Positions 24,337 to 31,674 of a stretch of 41,722 bases of DNA are shown here, piece after piece. Numbering within the stretch: position 1 is the first letter of the stretch; each line of letters begins with the position of its first letter. The notes beneath the pieces are model-generated. The model saw only the letters and a program-made list of their open reading frames with translations. It did no database searches and was not told the DNA's origin. The DNA is from Actinomycetes bacterium (GTDB lineage Bacteria > Actinomycetota > Thermoleophilia > Gaiellales > Gaiellaceae): positions 1 through 41,722 of the forward strand of contig JAOPYX010000003.1 of assembly GCA_025964535.1 (NCBI GenBank), written 5' to 3'. The position numbers were made by a program, and so were the translations under genes.

Positions 24337-24921
24337 TCACATCGTCGGCGGTGTGTCGACGCAGACCAGGCGGAGCGGCTTCTTCGCGCTTCCGTTCGAG
24401 AACAGGTGGGGACGCTCGGCCGGGTAGTACGCCGCGTCGCCGGGACCGAGCCGCCGGGGCTCGGCGCCCTCCAGCTCGAGGAGCAGCTCGCCCTCGAGGA
24501 CGAGCAGCCACTCCTCGCCCGCGTGCCGTCCATGCTCCGCGAGCCGGGCGCCCGGCTCGAACTCGACGAGCATCGGCATCATCTGGTGCCGCGTGTCGGA
24601 AGTGAGGAGAAAGACGTCGATGCCCTCCGCCGGCGAGTGCAACAGCTTCCGGTCGTCGGGGCCGACCACCTCCGGATAGCCGCTCGCTGCGTGACCGGGC
24701 ACGAGATCGGTGATCGAGATCCCGTAGAACTCGATCAACCGCACCAGGCGGCCGATCGTGATGTCGCTCTTCTCCTTCTCCACGAGCGAGAGGAACGAGG
24801 CGGAGATGCCGGTCGCCTCTGCAACGTCGGCGAGCGAGAGCTGCCGGGCCTTCCGCACCTCGCGGAGGGTGACGCCGACGGCGGCGTGGGCTGTGCTCTT
24901 TTCGGCGGGACCGATCGTCAT
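24337..24921 (-). CDS. XRE-cupin transcriptional regulator
   Basis: 194-aa regulator with an N-terminal XRE helix-turn-helix (about residues 17-75: LREVRKARQLSLADVAEATG, ISASFLSLVEKEKSDIT) and a C-terminal cupin sensor domain (about 115-190: GEEWLLVLEGELLLELEG, LGPGDAAYYPAERPHLFSNG). Known relatives (for example PuuR-type) repress amine or amino-acid catabolic genes and are relieved by a pathway metabolite. It is the first gene of the minus-strand operon and divergent from the FAD oxidase, so it most likely controls both arms and itself. I chose the ATG at 24921; an ATG at 24975 would overlap the divergent promoter. No strong ribosome site precedes it. Confidence 0.9.
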   Translation of the reverse strand: MTIGPAEKSTAHAAVGVTLREVRKARQLSLADVAEATGISASFLSLVEKEKSDITIGRLVRLIEFYGISITDLVPGHAASGYPEVVGPDDRKLLHSPAEGIDVFLLTSDTRHQMMPMLVEFEPGARLAEHGRHAGEEWLLVLEGELLLELEGAEPRRLGPGDAAYYPAERPHLFSNGSAKKPLRLVCVDTPPTM

Positions 24922-24929
24922 GTGCACAT
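24920..24929. promoter_or_regulatory. Palindrome ATGTGCACAT overlapping the regulator start
   Basis: Perfect 10-bp palindrome covering the XRE-cupin start codon and lying 2 nt from a TTGACA hexamer of the divergent promoter. Position suits an autoregulatory operator for the XRE-cupin protein; TGCA-GCATAG-TGCA further along the region is a second possible half-site pair. Binding is inferred only. Confidence 0.4.
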
Positions 24930-24931
24930 TC

Positions 24932-24959
24932 TTGACACCGCTATTCCCAACAGTAAAGT
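24932..24959 (+). promoter_or_regulatory. Sigma-70 promoter for the FAD oxidase/ABC importer operon
   Basis: Perfect -35 TTGACA (24932-24937), 16-nt spacer, -10-like TAAAGT (24954-24959), about 20 nt before the FAD oxidase ATG at 24981. It reads into the seven-gene plus-strand operon. Confidence 0.6.
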
Positions 24960-24980
24960 GGAGCGCGTGCAGCATAGTGC

Positions 24981-26141
24981 ATGCTTCGGACAGAACCTTA
25001 CGTGAGCGCCGCGCGCGACGTCGTGGTCGTCGGCGCCGGTGTGACGGGCCTCTCGATCGCGCTCGAGCTCGCCGAAGCAGGCCTCGCGCCGCTCGTACTC
25101 GAACGAACGGGTGTCGCGGCCGAGGCGTCGGGCGTCCAGCCCGGCGGCGTGCGCCAGCAGTGGAGCACGCGGATCAGCTGTGAGCTCGCGCGCGAGTCGT
25201 TCGGCGTCTACCGCGAGCTGGCCGCGCGGCTCGACTCCGATCTGCCACTCGAGTTCGATCGCTGTGGCTACCTCTTCCTCGCACACAGCCAGCCGGCTCT
25301 CGCCGAGCTCGAGCAGAGCGTCGCCCGCCAGAACCAGGCGGGCGTTCCATCGCATCTCGTCACCCCGGAGGAGGCCGCCGTCTTTGCGCCGGGACTCGAC
25401 GTGAGCTCGGTCACGGGCGCGTCGTGGTGCTCCGAGGACGGCTACTTCGATCATCCGCAGGCCGTCGTCGAGGCGTTCGCGCAGGCCGCGCAAGCGCGTG
25501 GCGCGACACTTGCGATCGACGAGGTCACCGCGATCGAGAGCGACGGCGCCGGCTGGCGGCTGCGCCTGCGCACGGGCGTACAGGTCCGCGCGGCGCACGT
25601 CGTCGTCGCCGCAGGCTACGACTCTCCGGAGCTCCTGCGTCCACTCGGTGTCGAGCTTCCGATCGTGCGGGAAGCGCGCCATCTCTTCTTCAGCAACCCG
25701 GTGCCGGAGAGCATTCTTCGTCCGCTCGTCATCTCGTCGGAGCGGCACTTCGCTGCCAAGCAGCTTGCGGACGGGCGGGTGCTCGCGAGCGACCTCTCGG
25801 CGGTCGGGGACCCGGAGGAGGCGCGTCCGCACTGGCGGCAGCACCTGCGGGAGACGATCGAGGAGCTGCTGCCGATCCTGGGCTACGTCTCGCTGCCGCT
25901 GCTCGTGACCGGCTTCTACGACGTCACGCCGGACAACCAACCGGTGCTCGGGCCGATCGCCGGGTTGGAGGGCCTGCATCTGGCCGCAGGCTTCAGTGGG
26001 CACGGCTTCATGCTCGCACCGGCCGTCGGCCGCATCGTCGCAGGGCCTGTGCTCGGACGTGCCCCCGACGAGGCGCTCGAGCGGCTCTCGCTCGACCGCT
26101 TCTCGAACGGCTCCCTGACCCGAGAGCTCCAAACCGTTTGA
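24981..26141 (+). CDS. FAD-dependent amine/amino-acid oxidase (DAO family)
   Basis: 386-aa oxidoreductase of the DAO superfamily (sarcosine oxidase beta, glycine/D-amino-acid oxidase type). The FAD-binding Rossmann motif is VVVVGAGVTGLSIALELAEA (residues 14-33), and a second FAD region is HVVVAAGYDSPELL. The C-terminal family motif is FYDVTPDNQPVLGPI and HLAAGFSGHGFMLAP, the stretch that contacts the flavin ring. It should oxidise a C-N bond of a small amino compound to an imine, passing electrons to O2 or another acceptor; the substrate is unknown. It is the first gene of the plus-strand operon and divergent from XRE-cupin and RidA, fitting an imine-producing role. No signal peptide; cytoplasmic. 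Confidence 0.9.
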   Translation: MLRTEPYVSAARDVVVVGAGVTGLSIALELAEAGLAPLVLERTGVAAEASGVQPGGVRQQWSTRISCELARESFGVYRELAARLDSDLPLEFDRCGYLFLAHSQPALAELEQSVARQNQAGVPSHLVTPEEAAVFAPGLDVSSVTGASWCSEDGYFDHPQAVVEAFAQAAQARGATLAIDEVTAIESDGAGWRLRLRTGVQVRAAHVVVAAGYDSPELLRPLGVELPIVREARHLFFSNPVPESILRPLVISSERHFAAKQLADGRVLASDLSAVGDPEEARPHWRQHLRETIEELLPILGYVSLPLLVTGFYDVTPDNQPVLGPIAGLEGLHLAAGFSGHGFMLAPAVGRIVAGPVLGRAPDEALERLSLDRFSNGSLTRELQTV

Positions 26142-26171
26142 TGACCCCCCACCACGAAGTGAAGGAGTGAC

Positions 26172-27767
26172 ATGACACGCAGGAACAGAGGTTCTGCGCG
26201 CCTGCTCGCGCTCTGTCTCGTCGTACTCGTCGCGGCCGCGGTTGCCGCCACGGCTGCGACGGCGTCGCGCTCGCACGCGGCGGCGAACGACACGCTCGTC
26301 GTCGACAAGTCGTTCGACCTGAAGACCGCCGACCCGCAGCGCCAGTTCGAGCCGACCGGCGGGATCGTCGATCGTGCGCTCTACGACTCGCTGCTGCAGT
26401 TCAAGGGCGCCGACGTCGCGCACCCGCAGCCGGACGCTGCGGCGTCGTACACCGCTTCGAAGGACGCACGCACGTACACCTTCACGTTGCGGCACAACGT
26501 CCGCTTCTCGGACGGCACGCCGCTGACGTCGGCCGACGTCGTGTTCTCGTTCAACCGGCTCGTCAACCTGAAGGGCAACCCGTCGTTCCTGCTCGCCGGG
26601 ATCACGACGAAGGCAAAATGTCTGTACACGGTCGTCATGACGTCGGCGAAGCCGAACCCGGCAATCCCGGTGCTCGTCGCGAACACCTCGCTCGGGATCG
26701 TCAACTCCAAGCTCGTGAAGGCCCACGGGGGCACCGACGCGGTCGGCGCCGATACGGCGGACAAGGCCGAGGGCTTCCTCAACTCCCAGTCCGCCGGAAG
26801 CGGCCCCTACATCCTCAAGACCTACAGCACCACCACGCAGGTCGTGCTGACGGCGAACCCGAAGTACTGGGGCCCGAAGCCGAAGTTCAAGAACGTCGTC
26901 ATCCGCAACGTGAACGCGGCTGCGCAGCTCCTCGACGTGCAGCGGGGCACCAACGAGATCTCGCTCGACCTCTCGCCCGACCAGGCGAAAGGCCTGAAGG
27001 GCGTCCAGGTCCACGGCGTTCCGTCCGCGAACGTCTGGTTCCTCTTCGCGAACAGCAACTCGAAGGTCTCCGACGTCAGCTCGAATCCGCACATCCAGAA
27101 CGCGATCCGCTACGCGCTCGACTACTCCGGCTACGTGCGCCTGGCCGGCTCGGGTGCGGTGCACGCGCTCGGTGTCGTGCCGTCGATGTTCCTCGGCGCG
27201 CTGCCGAAGTCGGCGGCCGTCAAGCAGAACCTGGCCAAGGCGAAGGCTGAGGTCGCTGCATCGGGCCTGAAGTCGCCGAAGGTCTCGCTCGAGTTCCCGA
27301 GCGACATCACCTCCAACGGACTCTCGTTCGGCGTGATGGCACAGAAGGTGAAGTCGGACCTGGAGGCCGTCGGGATCAGCGTCGATCTCGCCGGTAGCCC
27401 GGTTGCAACGTCGCTGAACACGTACCGCGGCGGCACCGAGCAGCTCGGCCTCTGGTACTGGGGCCCGGACTACCCGGATCCCAACGACTACCTCGTCTTC
27501 CTGCCGGGCGAGACGGTCGGCCTGCGCGCCGGCTGGGCCGCAGGCTCGTACCCCGCGCTCGAAGCGCTCGGCAAGAAGGCGGGCTCGACGTCGTCGCCGG
27601 CCACCCGCGGCGCTCAGTTCCAGCAGATCCAGAAGATGCTGAACGCGAAGGGGCCGTTCTACCCGCTCGTGCAGCCGGGCCAGGTCGTTGCTGCATCGAA
27701 GAACCTGACGAGCACCACGTTCAACGTCCTCTACTGGATCGACGTTGCCGCCGTAGGTGCGCATTAA
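26172..27767 (+). CDS. ABC importer substrate-binding protein, peptide/opine family 5
   Basis: 531-aa extracytoplasmic binding protein of the DppA/OppA family. Residues 1-38 are a Sec signal peptide (basic MTRRNRGSAR, a hydrophobic core, an Ala-rich cleavage region near HAAAND). The mature part has typical family segments (ADPQRQFEPTGGIVDRALYD, YTFTLRHNVRFSDGTPLTSA with DV following, GSGPYILKTY). No lipobox cysteine is present: Cys15 lies within the hydrophobic core after LLAL, unlike a [A/S]-[G/A]-C lipobox. It therefore looks secreted or trapped in a periplasm/cell wall rather than lipid-anchored. A strong GAAGGAG precedes the ATG. A 15-bp hairpin follows the stop. Confidence 0.93.
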   Translation: MTRRNRGSARLLALCLVVLVAAAVAATAATASRSHAAANDTLVVDKSFDLKTADPQRQFEPTGGIVDRALYDSLLQFKGADVAHPQPDAAASYTASKDARTYTFTLRHNVRFSDGTPLTSADVVFSFNRLVNLKGNPSFLLAGITTKAKCLYTVVMTSAKPNPAIPVLVANTSLGIVNSKLVKAHGGTDAVGADTADKAEGFLNSQSAGSGPYILKTYSTTTQVVLTANPKYWGPKPKFKNVVIRNVNAAAQLLDVQRGTNEISLDLSPDQAKGLKGVQVHGVPSANVWFLFANSNSKVSDVSSNPHIQNAIRYALDYSGYVRLAGSGAVHALGVVPSMFLGALPKSAAVKQNLAKAKAEVAASGLKSPKVSLEFPSDITSNGLSFGVMAQKVKSDLEAVGISVDLAGSPVATSLNTYRGGTEQLGLWYWGPDYPDPNDYLVFLPGETVGLRAGWAAGSYPALEALGKKAGSTSSPATRGAQFQQIQKMLNAKGPFYPLVQPGQVVAASKNLTSTTFNVLYWIDVAAVGAH

Positions 27768-28836
27768 GGCACCGCTGAGCCTGGTGAGGCCGGGACGATC
27801 GCGCGAGCGATCGTCCCGGCCGTTCGTCCGTTTTCTGCTCAGACGGCTCGTCGCGCTCGTGCTGCTCGGCGTCGGCATCACCTTCGTCGCGTTCTGTCTC
27901 ACGAACATCGTTCCGGGCGATCCCGCCGCGGCGAACCTCGGTCAGCGGGCGATCGAGGATCCGGCCGCCGTCGCCGCGTTCCGTCATCACTACGGGCTCG
28001 ACAAGCCGCTCCCGGAGCAGTACGGCATCTATCTCTGGCACATCGTGCACGGTGACCTCGGCCAGTCCGAGCAGAACCACGATGCGGTGACGCACGACCT
28101 CGGACAGTTCATCCCGGCGACGGCCGAGCTCGCGCTGCTCTCGATCTTCGTCGCAGTGGTCGTCGGCGTCGGCCTGGGCGTCATCGCCGCCGTGCGTCGC
28201 AACAAGCTGACCGACCACGTTCTCCGTGTCGTCTCGCTCGGCGGCGTCTCGATGCCGACCTTCTGGATCGCCCTGGTCGGCCTCTATGTCTTCTTCTTCC
28301 GCCTGAACTGGCTGCCTGGAACGGGGCGGCTCGACCCCGTCGTCTCGCCGCCGCCACACCTCACCGGTCTCTTCACCGTGGACGCGCTCGCGGCCGGACA
28401 GTGGTCGACGTTCTGGAACGCGTTCCAGCACCTCGTGCTGCCTTCGCTGGTGCTCGCCGCGTCCAACATCGGTCTGCTGACGCGCTACACCCGCTCCGCC
28501 GTGCTCGAGGTGATCTCGAACGACTACGTCCGCTCGGCGCGCGCGAAGGGGATGCCCGGGCACACGGTCATCCTCCGCCACGTTCTGCGCGCCGCCCTGC
28601 CCACGGTGATCACGGTGATCGGACTCGCCTTCGCCAACGTGATGACGGGTGCCGTGCTCGTCGAGAACATCTTCTCCTGGCCGGGCATCGGCCAGTACGC
28701 GTACCGCTCGGCGACGACACTCGACTTGCCGGCGATCATGGGCGTAAGCCTCTTCGTCGCTGTCGTCTACATCACCGTCAACTTCATCGTCGACGTGCTC
28801 TACGGCGTCATCGACCCGAGGATCCGGCTCGCATGA
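27757..28836 (+). CDS. ABC importer permease, DppB/OppB family
   Basis: 359-aa inner permease with about six transmembrane helices, beginning RFLLRRLVALVLLGVGITFV and including TNIVPGDPAA, the family N-terminal loop. The EAA motif (ARAKGMPGHTVILRHVLRAA) contacts the ATPases. The GTG at 27757 overlaps the binding-protein stop (10 nt), but the first 25 codons, including PGRSRERSSRP, are encoded by a perfect hairpin, so real initiation may be at GTG 27784 or later. The usual family start (MLRFLLRRL) corresponds to about residue 24, where no ATG, GTG or TTG is available. It forms the channel with the next gene. Confidence 0.9.
   Translation: MRIKAPLSLVRPGRSRERSSRPFVRFLLRRLVALVLLGVGITFVAFCLTNIVPGDPAAANLGQRAIEDPAAVAAFRHHYGLDKPLPEQYGIYLWHIVHGDLGQSEQNHDAVTHDLGQFIPATAELALLSIFVAVVVGVGLGVIAAVRRNKLTDHVLRVVSLGGVSMPTFWIALVGLYVFFFRLNWLPGTGRLDPVVSPPPHLTGLFTVDALAAGQWSTFWNAFQHLVLPSLVLAASNIGLLTRYTRSAVLEVISNDYVRSARAKGMPGHTVILRHVLRAALPTVITVIGLAFANVMTGAVLVENIFSWPGIGQYAYRSATTLDLPAIMGVSLFVAVVYITVNFIVDVLYGVIDPRIRLA
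27788..27821. terminator. Perfect 15-bp hairpin with GCGA tetraloop after the binding protein gene
   Basis: Arms at 27788-27802 and 27807-27821 pair perfectly around the loop GCGA (a GNRA tetraloop), followed by a short CGTTTTC. It lies 20 nt after the binding-protein stop and within the annotated 5' part of the permease frame. Such structures after binding-protein genes usually cause partial termination or protect the upstream mRNA, giving more binding protein than permease. Confidence 0.75.
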
Positions 28837-29729
28837 GTGCACAGGCTCCTGCGCCGCCGATCCGGCTTCGCGTCTGGCAGCGCCGTCGCCCGGTCGTCGG
28901 CAAGGCATGGCGGCACCCGCTCGCGATTGTCGGCCTCGTGCTCGCCGGCGCCTGGATCGTCATCGCGATCTTCGCGCCGCTGATCGCGCCGCACGATCCG
29001 CTCGCGCAGACCGCATCGTCCTTCGCGCACCCCGGCTGGCACCACCTGTTCGGAACCGACGAGCTCGGGCGAGACGTCCTCAGCCGCGTGCTCTTCGGCG
29101 CGCGGCTCTCGATCCCGCTCGCGCTGCTGCTCGTCTCGCTGGCGCTCTTGATCGGCGGGACGCTCGGCGCGGTCGCGGGCTACTTCGGCGGGATCCTCGA
29201 CACGGTCGTCATGCGCGCGTCGGACCTCGTGTTCGCGTTCCCGGCGATCATCCTCGCCATGGTCGTCACGGCGGCGCTCGGGCCGAGCGTCCGGAACGCC
29301 GTGCTCGCACTCGTGATCGTCAGCTGGCCGTCATATGCGCGCGTCGTGCGCGGGCTCGTGCTCTCGACCGGCGACTCGGAGTACGTCGCGTCTGCGCGCC
29401 TCCTCGGCTCGTCCGCGCGTCGCGCGCTGTTGCGCGAGGTGCTGCCGAACGTGCTGGGACCGGTGCTCGTGCTCGCGACGCTCGACCTCGGGAACGCCGT
29501 CCTATTGCTCTCCGGGCTCTCGTTCCTCGGGCTCGGCGCACAGCCGCCGACGCCGGAGTGGGGCGCCGGCGTCGCTGAGGGCACGCAGTATTTCCAGTAC
29601 TGGTGGATCGGGACGTTCCCGGGCATCGCGATCTTCACGGTCGTGCTCGCGTTCAACTTCCTGGGCGACTCGCTGCGCGACGCGCTCGACCCGCAGTCGT
29701 CGTGGTCGCACGGAGGTGACGCCGAGTGA
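28833..29729 (+). CDS. ABC importer permease, DppC/OppC family
   Basis: 298-aa second permease with the N-terminal OppC region (HPLAIVGLVLAGAWIVIAIF, LIAPHDPLAQ), the HHLFGTDELGRDVLSRVLFG signature and about five further helices. The EAA loop is ASARLLGSSARRALLREVLP. It pairs with the DppB-like permease to form the transmembrane pore. The ATG overlaps the preceding stop (ATGA), and its stop overlaps the next GTG (GTGA), so the whole transporter is translated as a coupled chain. Confidence 0.94.
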   Translation: MSAQAPAPPIRLRVWQRRRPVVGKAWRHPLAIVGLVLAGAWIVIAIFAPLIAPHDPLAQTASSFAHPGWHHLFGTDELGRDVLSRVLFGARLSIPLALLLVSLALLIGGTLGAVAGYFGGILDTVVMRASDLVFAFPAIILAMVVTAALGPSVRNAVLALVIVSWPSYARVVRGLVLSTGDSEYVASARLLGSSARRALLREVLPNVLGPVLVLATLDLGNAVLLLSGLSFLGLGAQPPTPEWGAGVAEGTQYFQYWWIGTFPGIAIFTVVLAFNFLGDSLRDALDPQSSWSHGGDAE

Positions 29730-30697
29730 CGTTGCTCCGGGTGGAGGATCTGCGCGTGCGGCTGCCGACGTCGAGCGGTCCGGTGACCATCGTCGACGGC
29801 GTCGACTATCAGGTGGAGCAGGGCCAGGTCTTCGGCGTCGCCGGCGAGAGCGGGAGCGGCAAGACGATCTCCGTGCTCGCGCTGATGCAGCTCCTCCCGC
29901 AGGGTGCCCAGGTCGACGGGCGGGCGCTCTACGACGGCCGCGACCTGCTCTCGCTCGGCCCGCGGGCTCTCCAGCAGATGCGCGGCCGTGACATCGCGAT
30001 GGTCTTCCAGGACCCGCTCACGTCGCTCCACCCGATGCTCTCGATCGGCAAGCAGCTGACCGAGCACGTCCGCGTGCACGAAGACGCGTCGCGGGACGTG
30101 GCGAAGCGCCGTGCCATCGAGCTCCTGGAAGAGGTGCGCATCCCCGATCCCGAGCAGGCGTTCCATTCGTTCCCGCATCAGTTCTCCGGCGGCATGCGCC
30201 AGCGCGTCGCGATCGCGATCGCGCTCGCGTGCCGGCCGAAGGTCTTGATCGCCGACGAGCCGACGACGGCGCTCGACGTCACGGTGCAGGCCGGGATCCT
30301 GCGCCTGCTCGATCGGCTGCGACGCGAGAACGGTCTCGCCGTGATCCTGATCACGCACGACCTCGGCGTCATGTCGTCGATCGCGGATCACGTCTCGATC
30401 TTCTACGCCGGACGCATCGTCGAGTCCGGGCCGACGCGGGAACTGCTGACGAAGCCGCGGCACCCGTACACGCGCGCGCTCATCGACGCGCTGCCGCATC
30501 CCGAGGCGGAGGAAGGCTCCGAGCTCGTTGCGATCGGCGGCTCTCCGCCGACGCCGCGCGCCCGCCCGGACGGCTGCGCGTTCCATCCACGCTGTGCCTA
30601 CGCGCGCGAGAGCTGCGAGCTCTCGGTGCCGAGCCTGGTGCCCGTCAGCGACAGCCGGTTGCTCGCGTGTCCCATCGATCCGCTCGGACCGCGATGA
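29726..30697 (+). CDS. ABC importer ATPase, DppD/OppD family
   Basis: 323-aa ATPase. Walker A is GESGSGKT, the Q-loop is VFQDPLTSLHP, the signature is FSGGMRQR, Walker B is VLIADEPTTALD, and the H-loop is ILITHDLGV: all catalytic residues are present. The C-terminal oligopeptide-type extension has a cysteine cluster (CAFHPRCAYARESC, then LLACP) like the iron-sulfur-binding tail of DppD-type ATPases. GTG start, 4-nt overlap at both ends. It energises import together with the next gene. Confidence 0.95.
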   Translation: MTLLRVEDLRVRLPTSSGPVTIVDGVDYQVEQGQVFGVAGESGSGKTISVLALMQLLPQGAQVDGRALYDGRDLLSLGPRALQQMRGRDIAMVFQDPLTSLHPMLSIGKQLTEHVRVHEDASRDVAKRRAIELLEEVRIPDPEQAFHSFPHQFSGGMRQRVAIAIALACRPKVLIADEPTTALDVTVQAGILRLLDRLRRENGLAVILITHDLGVMSSIADHVSIFYAGRIVESGPTRELLTKPRHPYTRALIDALPHPEAEEGSELVAIGGSPPTPRARPDGCAFHPRCAYARESCELSVPSLVPVSDSRLLACPIDPLGPR

Positions 30698-31674
30698 GCG
30701 TCCTCGAAGTACGCGATCTCGAGGTCGTCTATCGGCCGCACGGCCGCGAGCCGGTTCGGGCGGTGGCCGGCGCGAGCGTCTCGGTCGACCGCGGGCAGAT
30801 CGTCGGGCTCGTCGGCGAGTCGGGGTGCGGCAAGAGCTCGCTCGCACGCGCCGCCGTCGGCCTCGTGAAGCCGGAGGCGGGCGAGGTGCTGCTCGACGGG
30901 AAGCCCTTGCCGCATCTCCGCCGCAAGGCGCGGACGCGCTTCGAGGCGCAGGTGCAGATGGTCTTCCAGAACCCGTTCGCCTCGCTCAACCCGCGCAGGA
31001 CCGTCGGCTCGCAGGTCGCCGACGGGCTCGCGTTCAGCGGCGTGCCGTCGCAGGAGCGCCGCGGGCGGGTCGCCGCGCTGCTCGACGAGGTCGGGATCGC
31101 GGCCGCCGGGATGGGTCGCTACCCCCACCAGTTCAGCGGCGGGCAGCGCCAGCGGATCGCGATCGCCCGCGCGCTCGCTGCAGACCCCGCTGTGATCGTG
31201 CTCGACGAGCCACTGTCGTCGCTCGACGCCTCCGCCCAGGCACAGGCGGCCAACTTGCTCGTGCGTCTCGCACGGGAGCGCGGGCTCGGACTCTTGCTGA
31301 TCTCGCACGACCTCGGGATCGTCCATCACGTGGCCGACGTCGTCAGCGTCATGTACCTCGGCGTCGTCGTCGAGTCGGCGCCGACCCGCGAGCTCTGGCG
31401 CGCGCCGCAACATCCGTACACCGAGGCGTTGATCGGGGCCATCCCGCGCGCCGACGGCTCGGGCCTGCTCCCCGAGGCGTTGCCGGGCGAGGTTCCCGAT
31501 CCCGCGCATCCGCCGAGCGGCTGCCGCTTCCATCCCCGGTGCGCGCACGTCTTCGACCGCTGTTCCGGCGAGGTGCCGCCGCTGTACGACGTCGGCGCCA
31601 ATCGTCAGGCGGCGTGCTTCCTGCGCGACAGCGGCGCCACTCATGCAACCCCCATAGCGAAGGAGCTCACGTGA
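30694..31674 (+). CDS. ABC importer ATPase, DppF/OppF family
   Basis: 326-aa partner ATPase. Walker A is GESGCGKSS, the Q-loop is VFQNPFASLNPRRTVGSQVA, the signature is FSGGQRQR, Walker B is VIVLDEPLSSLD, and the H-loop is LLISHDLGIV; all are intact. The C-terminal region has the family cysteines (GCRFHPRCAHVFDRCS). The ATG overlaps the DppD-like stop. Its stop overlaps the GTG of the M24 peptidase, so the peptidase is produced stoichiometrically with the importer, suggesting that it acts on the imported compound. Confidence 0.95.
   Translation: MSVLEVRDLEVVYRPHGREPVRAVAGASVSVDRGQIVGLVGESGCGKSSLARAAVGLVKPEAGEVLLDGKPLPHLRRKARTRFEAQVQMVFQNPFASLNPRRTVGSQVADGLAFSGVPSQERRGRVAALLDEVGIAAAGMGRYPHQFSGGQRQRIAIARALAADPAVIVLDEPLSSLDASAQAQAANLLVRLARERGLGLLLISHDLGIVHHVADVVSVMYLGVVVESAPTRELWRAPQHPYTEALIGAIPRADGSGLLPEALPGEVPDPAHPPSGCRFHPRCAHVFDRCSGEVPPLYDVGANRQAACFLRDSGATHATPIAKELT

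Noticed and set aside
24918-27908. 996-codon minus-strand frame opposite the oxidase and binding protein
   Set aside because: Antisense shadow; the plus-strand genes have clear domains, ribosome sites and operon overlaps.
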